Made by a program: the position numbers and the translations under genes. 64,000 nt of DNA. Origin: Desulfobaccales bacterium. GTDB taxonomy: Bacteria > Desulfobacterota > Desulfobaccia > Desulfobaccales > 0-14-0-80-60-11. The notes beneath the pieces were generated by a model that was given only the letters and a program-made list of their open reading frames with translations, was not told where the DNA came from and made no database searches. Below are positions 8,560-15,442 of the stretch, one piece after another (within the stretch, counting starts at the first letter, position 1; every line of letters begins with the position of its first letter). Location of the stretch: NCBI GenBank assembly GCA_041648175.1, contig JBAZPO010000009.1:1-64000 (forward strand). The letters run 5' to 3'.

Positions 8560-8660
8560 TATAGCGATTGCCAAAAGTTCTTTCCTTATTATCCCCTCTC
8601 CCCTTGTGGGAGAGGGCTAGGGTGAGGGGTGGATAGAAAAAACTTTTGGCAATGAGTATA
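8560..8660 (+). mobile_element. Short MITE-like repeat (TATAGCG...GAGTATA)
   Basis: The element is about 101 bp, with imperfect terminal inverted repeats TATAGCGATTGCCAAAAGTT and, as its reverse complement, TATACTCATTGCCAAAAGTT (about 17 of 20 identical). Between them sits the CCCCTCTCCCC...GGGAGAGGG palindrome found elsewhere in the window. No coding capacity. It lies between the DUF1622 and GT9 genes and shares end sequence with the copies at 10135, 24305, 30892 and 32977. Confidence 0.75.
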
Positions 8661-8711
8661 ATTGGTTCCGATGCAATGCAGGCATATTAACCAAGGCCTT
8701 ATCTACTGAGA

Positions 8712-9713
8712 TTGTCTTCGTTGGCAATAACTAAAATTCTCATCTGGCACCAGGGGGCCTTGGGGGATCTGCTGCTGGCCGGTCCGGCCCTGGCAGCCGT
8801 CAGCCGCCATTATCCCGGGGCTCGGATCACCGCTCTGGGCTATCCGGAGCGCTGGAGCTTGCTGGCCAAGAGCCTGCCTCTGGATGAGGTGTGGAACAGC
8901 AGCGAGGCCATGTGGGCCCCCTTGTTCGGTAATGGGGCTTTGCCCCCCGGGATTCGGGAGCGCCTGGCCCGGTTCCAGTTGGCTCTGATCTTCAGTCCCA
9001 GACCCCAAACCACCCTTCAGGACCGGATACACCGGGCCGGAATTCCATTGGTCCACTGGCTTCCCTCCTTTCCGGAAACCGGCACGGACGCGGTGGCGGC
9101 CCTCCAGGCCCGCCATCTCGCCGCGTTAGGGCTTCAGTATGTGCCCGCGCCGTTTCAACTGGTGGCAGGTGACAGTCCGGTGGATGAACCGATCGAGCTT
9201 CCCGGCCCCGGTCCCTGGCTGGCGCTGGCCCCGGGGAGTGGTCAGGCTCGCAAGAACTGGCCTCTGTCCCACTACTATGAAGTCAGCCGGACCCTGGCCT
9301 GGCAGTTTTCTCTAAAAGTAGTATGGCTGACCGGTCCGGCGGAGGAAGCTGCGCTGCCGTATCTGGAAGCCCTGGCTCAAGCCCAGTGCCATATTCTCCT
9401 GGCGAACCGCCCCCTGGCCCGGGTAGCCCGGGTTTTATCCCGCTGCCGGCTATATCTGGGCAACGATAGCGGCCTGACCCACCTGGCCGCAGCGGTGGCA
9501 GGCCCTGATGTTCTTGCCCTCTTCGGCCCCACCGATCCCCGGGTCTGGGCGCCGCTGGGGCCGCAGGTCCATGTTCTATCCGCGTCTTGTCCCCAGGCCC
9601 CGTGCGCCGAGGGCCGCACCATTCCCTGTCCGGAACCCTACTGTCTGGAAGCGCTCTTGCCGGAAACGGTCCTGGCCGCGGCGGCGCCCCTCTTATCGGC
9701 CCAAGCCCGATAG
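8712..9713 (+). CDS. GT9 family (ADP-heptose:LPS heptosyltransferase-like) glycosyltransferase
   Basis: The 333-residue protein begins KILIWHQGALGDLLLAGPAL, the signature N-terminal strand-loop-helix of GT9 heptosyltransferases. The C-terminal nucleotide-sugar half contains LALAPGSGQARKNWPLSHY and YLGNDSGLTHLAAAVAGPDVLALFGPTDP, the conserved donor-binding block. It probably adds a heptose or related sugar to lipopolysaccharide core on the cytoplasmic face. No ATG is available near the N-terminus; TTG at 8712 or 8721 is used and neither has a good ribosome-binding site. It appears to be a single-gene unit. Confidence 0.85.
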   Translation: MSSLAITKILIWHQGALGDLLLAGPALAAVSRHYPGARITALGYPERWSLLAKSLPLDEVWNSSEAMWAPLFGNGALPPGIRERLARFQLALIFSPRPQTTLQDRIHRAGIPLVHWLPSFPETGTDAVAALQARHLAALGLQYVPAPFQLVAGDSPVDEPIELPGPGPWLALAPGSGQARKNWPLSHYYEVSRTLAWQFSLKVVWLTGPAEEAALPYLEALAQAQCHILLANRPLARVARVLSRCRLYLGNDSGLTHLAAAVAGPDVLALFGPTDPRVWAPLGPQVHVLSASCPQAPCAEGRTIPCPEPYCLEALLPETVLAAAAPLLSAQAR

Positions 9714-9856
9714 GCGGCAAGACGGGTTAAGAAATTTTGCCCCAGGGTGCTTCCTTTATTGCTTCACTCAAACCGGTTAAAATTTTTGGTCAGCCGCTTT
9801 GGGCGGGTAATGGCCTTAGTTTCCCATCGGGAAGCCCCGCGGCAGACAATTTTGTT

Positions 9857-10067
9857 AGCCTGACCCGTACAATAATTTGAACTAAATTCAGGCTCGCCAC
9901 TTCCTCCGGTCTCAAAAGACCCTTGTCAGTAGTGGGTTAGCGGCTTTTGCCGCTGTTTGGCACTATTCCTGCATCTATCTTAAAGCAGGTTACCCCCGAA
10001 AATACCCTATACCAATTTCTCCTTTCTCCAAATGGCCGGGCCCCCCTCCCGGCCATTATATTTTTGC
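9857..10067 (+). ncRNA. Candidate structured small RNA ending in a strong terminator
   Basis: Four stem-loops follow one another without an open frame. They are 9857-9894 (AGCCTGA/TCAGGCT), 9908-9921 (GGTCT/AGACC), 9930-9965 (outer TAGTG/CACTA, inner AGCGGC-TTTT-GCCGCT), and 9968-9989 (CCTGC/GCAGG). A ten-pair terminator hairpin (AATGGCCGGG/CCCGGCCATT, 10031-10057) then runs into a T-rich tail. The upstream gene ends about 140 bases earlier. I could not match it to a known RNA class. It may instead be a long structured 3' UTR of the GT9 transcript. Confidence 0.45.
10031..10066 (+). terminator. Rho-independent terminator
   Basis: The arms AATGGCCGGG (10031-10040) and CCCGGCCATT (10048-10057) pair perfectly around a seven-base C-rich loop, followed by ATATTTTTGCCCTCTTCTT. 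It ends either the GT9 transcript or an independent small RNA. Confidence 0.85.
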
Positions 10068-10134
10068 CCTCTTCTTAGCCGGACTCCCTCAATATGCAAA
10101 AAAAATTGGGCCGGATAGCTTGCCCCGACCCTCA

Positions 10135-10317
10135 TATAGCGTTTGCCAAAAGTTTTTTCCGTAATTAGGAGATACTTTAACACCCTAAATCCCCCCTAAC
10201 CCCCTTTGTTAAAGGGGTGAACTATAAGGAATTACTTATAAAATCCCCCTTTGAAAAAGGGGGATTTAGGGGGATTTAAAAATCAGCCAGCGGCATAAAT
10301 TTAGGGCAAACGGTATA
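10135..10317 (+). mobile_element. Long MITE-like repeat, copy A
   Basis: The element is 183 bp with terminal inverted repeats TATAGCGTTTGCC and GGCAAACGGTATA (12 of 13 matching). The interior has two A/T-G/C blocks (AAATCCCCCCTAACCCCC, and CCCCCTTTGAAAAAGGGGG palindromes) separated by AAGGAATTACTTATAAA. It is almost the same as the copy at 32977-33160 and inverted relative to the one at 24305-24487. Non-coding, presumably mobilised in trans. Confidence 0.8.
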
Positions 10318-10351
10318 ATTTACCGGTATCCGGTGCGTTCGCCGCTGACCG

Positions 10352-11398
10352 TCAGCTCCCGCCGCCAAAGTATGCCCGCACCGTCTTTAACTCCGATTGC
10401 CGGGCAGACAAAGTCTCCCGCAGCACACCTAGACGTGCTGCCGCCTCCCGGCCCCGCTCAATTAAGGCCGTCTCCGTTGCCAAAAGACGCGCAGTCTCCC
10501 ACGCAGCCTCCCAGTTGTTGCAGATGAGCAGCAAATCGGCCCCCGCGGCCAGGGCTTCTTTGGCTCCGTGAGGTGCCGGCAGCCGGGTGGCGATGGCCCC
10601 CATCTCCAGGTCGTCGGTGATAATCACCCCCTTAAACCCCAGACGCCCCCTGAGCCGCTCCTGCAAAGCTACCGGCGAGAGCGTCGCCGGGCGCTCATCC
10701 CACTCTGGCACCTTTAGGTGCGCGGTCATCACCATGGGCACCCCCGCGGCCACCACCTGCTTGAAAGGGAGCAGGTCTACAACGCGTTCGGCATCGCCTG
10801 ATTGGGCCAGAGGCAGAACTTCGTGGGAGTCCACCCCGGTGTCCCCCAGGCCCGGAAAATGTTTGGCCACCGGAATGATCCCGCCGGACATATACCCCTT
10901 AATGGCCGCGAGTGCATAGCGGGCCACGTGCTCCGGGTCCCTGCCGTAAGCCCGATCCCACAGGGGGCAGCGTGGTGAGCGCGGCACATCCAGGACCGGA
11001 GCCAGGTTAACATTGATCCCCACCAGAGACAGTTCCCGGGCCACGTGCCGGGCCAGGCGCGCCACGTCCTTGGGGGTCTTGGTCGTCCCCAACGTCCGGG
11101 CTGGCGGGATGATCGTAAAAGGCTCTTTCAGGCGCTGGACCCGCCCCCCCTCCTGATCCACCGCGATCAAAAGCGGCCGCCCTGTCGCGGCCATGGCCTC
11201 GTGTTGCAAATCCCGGTTCAACTCCCAAACCTGCTCGGGGTTCTCAATATTGCGGGCAAAGAGGATCACGCCCCCCACCTTCAGGTCCCGGATTAGTTCA
11301 CGGGCCACCGCGTCCATCCGGGGGCCGGGAATTCCCACCATGAGAAGTTGCCCCCAAAACGCCGGGTGATCGGTCTTCGCCGCTTTATCAATGGCCAT
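10352..11398 (-). CDS. nagZ: Beta-N-acetylhexosaminidase, GH3 family (NagZ-like)
   Basis: The 348-residue single-domain protein has the GH3 core: LLIAVDQEGGRVQRL (about 80), the NagZ histidine-loop motif KHFPGLGDTGVDSH (about 178) carrying the unusual Asp-His acid/base dyad, and the nucleophile region VIITDDLEMGAI (about 260). In the family it is cytoplasmic and removes GlcNAc from anhydro-muropeptides during peptidoglycan recycling. GGGGAG sits 6 bases before the ATG. The LutA-like gene lies just upstream on the same strand (about 40 bases), possibly co-transcribed though functionally unrelated. Confidence 0.92.
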   Translation of the reverse strand: MAIDKAAKTDHPAFWGQLLMVGIPGPRMDAVARELIRDLKVGGVILFARNIENPEQVWELNRDLQHEAMAATGRPLLIAVDQEGGRVQRLKEPFTIIPPARTLGTTKTPKDVARLARHVARELSLVGINVNLAPVLDVPRSPRCPLWDRAYGRDPEHVARYALAAIKGYMSGGIIPVAKHFPGLGDTGVDSHEVLPLAQSGDAERVVDLLPFKQVVAAGVPMVMTAHLKVPEWDERPATLSPVALQERLRGRLGFKGVIITDDLEMGAIATRLPAPHGAKEALAAGADLLLICNNWEAAWETARLLATETALIERGREAAARLGVLRETLSARQSELKTVRAYFGGGS

Positions 11399-11437
11399 TT
11401 AATCTCCCCAGTTCACTTTTGTGGATGATCAGCTCGC

Positions 11438-12142
11438 CTAGAGGAGCTCCGCCAGATAATAAAAATTCAACTTTCGGGCTGCCGGAACCCCCAGCCCCTG
11501 TAAATGCAGGAGACAGCTATAATCCAAAGACACCAGCCCCGATGCGCCCGTGGCTGCCACAGCAGCCAGGTAGGCCTCGCCGATCTCCCGGGAAAGTTCA
11601 GGCTGCATCAGACTGAACGTCCCGCCAAAGCCGCAGCAGGTGTAATAAGGTGAAACCGTCAGCACCTCCAAACCCTTTACCGTGGACAAGACCTCCCGGG
11701 CGCACGCCAAGACCTCCAACTGCCTGGCCTTACAAGACTGGTGCAGGACCAGAGATCCCTCAAACCGGGGGCGCAAGGGGAACGGCCCCGCCTTAACCAG
11801 CCACTCGCTTAATTCCAGAACCCGGGCCGCCAGGGACTCCACGGCCCGGCGTTCCTTAAGGCCTTCGGCCAGCTCGGGGAAACAGTGCCGCACCAGATAA
11901 GTGCAGGAGGCGCTGGGGCAGACGATAGTCTCGTCTCCGGCAAAGACCCGGAGAAAATGGCGCATGAGCCTCCGGGCCGTGGCCGTATCTCCCGCGGTCC
12001 AGGCAAACTGGCCGCAGCAGGTCTGGTCCTCCGGGTATTCCCAGGGAACGTTCAGGCGATCCAGAAGTTTGGTCACCGCGTTAGCCACGCCGGGCGCACT
12101 CTGGTCCAGGAAGCAGGGTATGAAGAGCTTGATTAAACCCAA
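11438..12142 (-). CDS. CCG-domain Fe-S oxidoreductase subunit, LutA/YkgE-like
   Basis: The product is about 234 residues with two CCG domains: DQTCCGQFAWTAGD and PYYTCCGFGGTFS, plus CPSASCTYLVRH and LHQSCKARQL. This is the layout of LutA (lactate utilisation) and related heterodisulfide-reductase-type CCG proteins that bind [4Fe-4S] clusters. TTG at 12142 is preferred because GGAGGAG lies 6 bases upstream; the ATG at 12157 and the longer frame to 12316 would add residues not seen in the family. No lutB or lutC is adjacent, so the lactate role is inferred from similarity only. Confidence 0.8.
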   Translation of the reverse strand: MGLIKLFIPCFLDQSAPGVANAVTKLLDRLNVPWEYPEDQTCCGQFAWTAGDTATARRLMRHFLRVFAGDETIVCPSASCTYLVRHCFPELAEGLKERRAVESLAARVLELSEWLVKAGPFPLRPRFEGSLVLHQSCKARQLEVLACAREVLSTVKGLEVLTVSPYYTCCGFGGTFSLMQPELSREIGEAYLAAVAATGASGLVSLDYSCLLHLQGLGVPAARKLNFYYLAELL

Positions 12143-12278
12143 TCCAACTCCTCCCATCGCTCTTTTATCACAAATGCCCTCACCGGGGGAAGGACTTGTC
12201 CTCAGGTTCCCCCGAGCCGGGGCGCTTGTGTGCCCTCGTGGTTGCGCCTCGGAACCGGCTGCCAGGAAATCCTTTCCC

Positions 12279-12306
12279 TTGACAGGCTTGGGGTGGTTTT
12301 TATAGA
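12279..12306 (+). promoter_or_regulatory. Sigma-70-type promoter for the NtrC-like regulator
   Basis: TTGACA at 12279-12284 is followed after 16 bases by TATAGAAT (12301-12308), close to the consensus -35 and -10. It points toward the regulator starting at 12367, giving a leader of roughly 50 bases. It lies inside the upstream extension of the divergent LutA-like frame, which also argues for the shorter lutA start. Confidence 0.6.
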
Positions 12307-12366
12307 ATGAAATCAAAAATTTACGAAATAATAAGTGCTTGACTCCTAAAAGGAAATCCCTTTCCC

Positions 12367-13716
12367 ATGACCGAAGCCTCGGCTCATATTCTGGTGATCG
12401 ATGATGACAAAGCCATGCGGGACGCTTGCTACCAAATCCTTTCCCGCAAAGGTTTCCAGGTGGAGTTGGCTGCCGGCGCCAAACAGGGCCTGGCGCTGCT
12501 GGAGCGCCAATCCTTCGACGCCATTCTCCTGGACCTGGTTATGCCCGACATGGACGGCCTGGAAGCCCTGAAAAAAATCCGGACCCTGGACCCCGACGTC
12601 GAAGTCATCATCATCACGGGCTACGGCACCATCCAGTCCGCGGTGGAATCCATCAAGGCCGGCGCCTTCCATTTCCTTTCCAAGCCCTTTGTGCCCGACG
12701 ACCTGCGCAACCTGGTGGGCCGGGCCCTGGAGAAACGCCGCATGGACCTGGAAAACCTCTACCTGCGCCAGGAACTGCGCGCCAAAGACGAACGCAACAC
12801 GCTGGTCTACGAGAGCGAACCCATGGTCCGGATCGTGGACATGGTTACCCGGGTCGCCCCCACGGACAGCACCGTGCTCATCACCGGCGAATCCGGCACC
12901 GGCAAGGGGCTGGTGGCCCGCAAGCTGCACCAGTTGAGCCAGCGCTCCCGGCGTCCCTTCATTACCGTGGATTGCGGCACTTTGGTTGAGACCCTGTTCG
13001 AAAGCGAACTCTTCGGGCACGTCAAAGGCTCCTTCACCGGGGCCGACGCCAACAAAGTCGGTAAATTCGAGTTGGCCCAAAACGGCACCCTGTTCTTTGA
13101 CGAAGTCAGTAACATCGGCCTCGAGGTCCAGGCCAAGCTGCTCCGGGCGGTGGAGGAACGCAAGATTTCCAAGGTGGGCAGCCACCGGGTGATTACCGTG
13201 GATGTGCGCATCATCGCCGCCACCAACAAAGACCTTACCAAGGCCATCCGGGATGGCTCCTTTCGGGAAGACCTGTTTTACCGCCTCAACGTCGTCCTGA
13301 TCAAGATGCCGCCCTTGCGGGAGCGCAAAAGCGATATTCCCATGCTGATCCAACACTTTTTAGACAAGTATAATGCCCGGCTGCGCAAAGAAATCCGCGG
13401 CATCTCGCCGGATGCCCTGGACCTGCTGACGCGCCATGACTGGCCCGGCAATGTCCGGGAGTTGGAAAATACCATGGAGCGCCTGGTGGTCTTGAGTTCC
13501 GGCCCGTATCTCGAACCCGCGGACCTGGTCTTTGCCGGTACCGTCTTAACCCCGCCTCCCGAATCCTCCGAAGGCGGGTCGCTTAAAAACCTGGAACGGG
13601 ACCACATCATCCAAACCCTCCAACGCTACGACGGCCACAAAAGCGAAACCGCCCGAGCCCTGGGCATCGACCGCAAAACCCTCCGGGAGAAGTTGAAGCG
13701 GTATAACCTTGAATAA
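12367..13716 (+). CDS. NtrC-family sigma-54-dependent response regulator
   Basis: The 449-residue regulator has three domains. A receiver (1-120) has the phosphoacceptor in ILLDLVMPDMDG and Lys in LSKPF. The AAA+ domain (about 140-380) has Walker A GESGTGKG, the sigma-54 contact loop GSFTGA (usually GAFTGA), Walker B GTLFFDEV and R-finger region FREDLFYRLNVV. A Fis-type helix-turn-helix (about 410-449) contains KSETARALGIDRKTLREKL. It activates transcription from sigma-54 promoters when phosphorylated. No histidine kinase gene is adjacent, so its partner is encoded elsewhere. A REP palindrome begins 9 bases after the stop. Confidence 0.93.
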   Translation: MTEASAHILVIDDDKAMRDACYQILSRKGFQVELAAGAKQGLALLERQSFDAILLDLVMPDMDGLEALKKIRTLDPDVEVIIITGYGTIQSAVESIKAGAFHFLSKPFVPDDLRNLVGRALEKRRMDLENLYLRQELRAKDERNTLVYESEPMVRIVDMVTRVAPTDSTVLITGESGTGKGLVARKLHQLSQRSRRPFITVDCGTLVETLFESELFGHVKGSFTGADANKVGKFELAQNGTLFFDEVSNIGLEVQAKLLRAVEERKISKVGSHRVITVDVRIIAATNKDLTKAIRDGSFREDLFYRLNVVLIKMPPLRERKSDIPMLIQHFLDKYNARLRKEIRGISPDALDLLTRHDWPGNVRELENTMERLVVLSSGPYLEPADLVFAGTVLTPPPESSEGGSLKNLERDHIIQTLQRYDGHKSETARALGIDRKTLREKLKRYNLE

Positions 13717-13724
13717 AACAACCT

Positions 13725-13753
13725 CTCGTTCCCAAGTTGCACTTGGGAACGAG
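13725..13753. repeat. REP palindrome, copy 1
   Basis: A perfect palindromic hairpin with arms CTCGTTCCCAAGT/ACTTGGGAACGAG around a three-base TGC loop, just after the regulator stop. The same palindrome recurs at 14490, 14782, 56321 and, with G/C substitutions, 15410. It marks the left edge of the lower-G+C HEPN-like gene. Confidence 0.9.
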
Positions 13754-13779
13754 AAGAAAATAGAATGTGATCGGCGAAC

Positions 13780-14460
13780 ATGAACTATCAAAGGCTTTTA
13801 GAACTGTTTTGGGAATTTGCAAGGTACCTTGAATCCCTGCATACACTTTATTTAGATAGCATTGCTGGTTATTCGATTCTGCATGAACGTCTTCTTGCTC
13901 ATCAGCAACAAATGAAACATTTATTGGGAAATCACGAATATGCAACTGAGCAGTTCCAAGATACATGTTCGATGCTATATAAGGACTTGTGCGATAAGGA
14001 TTTCACACCTGTAGCTATATGGCCGGTAATGAAACAGGGTGACATAAAGGAAAGAACAAAAGAAGACGGCAAAAATTGTTTGCTATTAGGTGCCCAATGT
14101 GTGGTTTCAGCGTACTTATACTGGGAAGAATATCTTCGAATTGAAATTGGCAAAGCTATCGGTGTTATAGGCGAAGGTGCTAAAAATGATAAGAAAACAA
14201 GAAAAATATTAAATAAGTACGTTGTCAGTGATCTATGGGGTGATATACGTCTTCTAAGAAATTCAATTATTCATAATAAAGGTGTCGCAAACTCAGAAAT
14301 AGTAAAATGTAATATCTTTAAGTGGTTCAAGCCGGATAACTTCGTTGAACTGGATTATCAGAAGATGAAAGTAATATTTTTATCAATGTGCGATTTTAGA
14401 AATGAATTACATAACATGTCACTGCCGCCGTGGAAGGGCATCAAAATACCAGTCAAATAG
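13780..14460 (+). CDS. HEPN-like protein of unknown function, REP-flanked
   Basis: The 226-residue protein is largely helical and its codon use is clearly more A/T-rich than its neighbours. Residues about 115-170 hold LYWEEYLRIEIGKAIGVIGE and then DIRLLRNSIIHNKG, where RNSIIH fits the R-x4-H motif of HEPN domains (many are RNases in toxin or defence systems). It has no antitoxin-like partner. REP palindromes lie at 13725 and 14490, immediately outside the gene, suggesting acquisition within a REP-rich insertion. Function not known; the HEPN call rests on the short motif and the helical pattern only. Confidence 0.55.
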   Translation: MNYQRLLELFWEFARYLESLHTLYLDSIAGYSILHERLLAHQQQMKHLLGNHEYATEQFQDTCSMLYKDLCDKDFTPVAIWPVMKQGDIKERTKEDGKNCLLLGAQCVVSAYLYWEEYLRIEIGKAIGVIGEGAKNDKKTRKILNKYVVSDLWGDIRLLRNSIIHNKGVANSEIVKCNIFKWFKPDNFVELDYQKMKVIFLSMCDFRNELHNMSLPPWKGIKIPVK

Positions 14461-14489
14461 GACTGATAACATTCTACCCTTTCACCCCT

Positions 14490-14541
14490 CGTTCCCAAGT
14501 TGCACTTGGGAACGCAATATTGCTCAAAGCTGTGCTTTGAG
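14490..14541. repeat. REP pair, copy 2 (two hairpins)
   Basis: The first hairpin (14490-14514) has arms CGTTCCCAAGT/ACTTGGGAACG. The second (14523-14541) has arms CTCAAAGC/GCTTTGAG around TGT. The pair lies directly upstream of the truncated RAYT copy and is repeated, in the same order and spacing, before the complete RAYT. Confidence 0.9.
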
Positions 14542-14555
14542 ACCTTATCATCATT

Positions 14556-14773
14556 ATGCGTAGCCGATATAAGATCAGCGAATTAAAATCCCCTCATTTC
14601 ATTACCTGCACCATTGTGGCCTGGCTACCCGTCTTTACCCGCCCAAGGTATCTGGACATTATCACCGCCTCTTTAACCTTCTGGCGACAACAAAAAGGCC
14701 TGCGCCTCCACGCCTATGTCATCCTCGATAATCATCTGCACCTGATAGTCTCCGCAGATGATCTGTCCCAGGT
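14556..14773 (+). pseudogene. Truncated RAYT (REP-associated tyrosine transposase) copy
   Basis: This is the first 72 or so codons of the same gene found complete at 14848, with about 14 base differences over 218 bp by hand alignment. It keeps the HUH motif region (NHLHLIVSADDL) but stops being homologous after CTGTCCCAGGT, where a new REP copy begins. The frame then runs on through the REP into nonsense to 14855. The part with the catalytic tyrosine is missing, so it should be inactive. Confidence 0.88.
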
Positions 14774-14781
14774 TACCCCCT

Positions 14782-14833
14782 CGTTCCCAAGTTGCACTTG
14801 GGAACGGAATATTGCTCAAAGCTGTGCTTTGAG
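14782..14833. repeat. REP pair, copy 3 (two hairpins)
   Basis: Same two hairpins as at 14490: CGTTCCCAAGT/ACTTGGGAACG (14782-14806) and CTCAAAGC/GCTTTGAG (14815-14833), with the same spacer and the same distance to the following RAYT ATG. The repeat period from copy 2 is 292 bp, so REP plus RAYT 5' part forms a tandem duplication. Confidence 0.9.
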
Positions 14834-14847
14834 ACCTTATCATCATT

Positions 14848-15378
14848 ATGCGTAGCCGCTATAAGATCACCGAATTGGAATCCCCCCACTTCATTACCTG
14901 CACCATTGTGGCCTGGCTGCCCGTCTTTACCCGCACAAAATATCTGGACATTATCACCGCCTCTTTAACCTTCTGCCGACAACAAAAAGGCCTGCGCCTC
15001 CACGCCTATGTTATCCTCGATAATCATCTGCACTTGATAGTCTCCGCAGATAATCTGTCCCAGGTGATTCGAGACTTTAAAAGACATACCGCCAAGGAAA
15101 TCCTGGCGGCCGCCAGTCAAGAAAACAAGCAATGGCTGCTCAAGCAGTTCGAATTCTTCAAAGGCGTGCATAAAGGCAAAAGCCAGCATCAAGTCTGGCA
15201 GGAGGGGGTCCACCCTCAGGCGATCATCACCGAGGATATGCTCACCCAGAAGCTGGATTATATTCACTATAATCCCGTGAGGCTTGGTTTAGTGGACCGA
15301 CCCGAAGACTGGCGTTATTCCAGTGCCCGAAATTACTTGGGCCAGGATGGATTGTTGGAAATTGATTTGATTGACTAG
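14848..15378 (+). CDS. REP-associated tyrosine transposase (RAYT, Y1/IS200-like)
   Basis: The 176-residue protein has the TnpA_REP/Y1 transposase pattern: N-terminal PHFITCTIVAWLPVF, the HUH motif in DNHLHLIVSA (about residue 55), then KLDYIHYNPVRLGLVDRPEDWRYSSARNY, which carries the expected catalytic Tyr and the WxYSSA signature. RAYTs are single-copy HUH nucleases that bind and cleave REP hairpins and are thought to spread them. It is flanked by REP hairpins in opposite order (14782 and 15383), the usual BIME-like arrangement. Length is normal, so it is probably intact. Confidence 0.93.
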   Translation: MRSRYKITELESPHFITCTIVAWLPVFTRTKYLDIITASLTFCRQQKGLRLHAYVILDNHLHLIVSADNLSQVIRDFKRHTAKEILAAASQENKQWLLKQFEFFKGVHKGKSQHQVWQEGVHPQAIITEDMLTQKLDYIHYNPVRLGLVDRPEDWRYSSARNYLGQDGLLEIDLID

Positions 15379-15382
15379 TGGA

Positions 15383-15434
15383 GCAAAGCACAGCTTTGCG
15401 CCATGTTTGCGTGCCCAAGTGCAACTTGGGCACG
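15383..15434. repeat. REP pair, inverted copy 4
   Basis: The order is reversed relative to copies 2 and 3. The short hairpin comes first (15383-15399, GCAAAGC/GCTTTGC) and then the long one (15410-15434, arms CGTGCCCAAGT/ACTTGGGCACG), with compensating T-to-G and A-to-C changes that keep the stem paired. It closes the RAYT unit and its last bases (GAGG) sit 5 bases before the next gene's start. Confidence 0.88.
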
Positions 15435-15442
15435 AGGGTAAT

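Noticed and set aside
14556..14855. Full 99-codon frame of the truncated RAYT as a working gene
   Set aside because: After codon 72 it reads through REP sequence and lacks the catalytic tyrosine region present in the complete copy.
13725..15434. Regularly recurring palindromes, considered as a CRISPR-like array
   Set aside because: Spacing is irregular, the repeats are true palindromes linked to a RAYT, and there are no cas genes.
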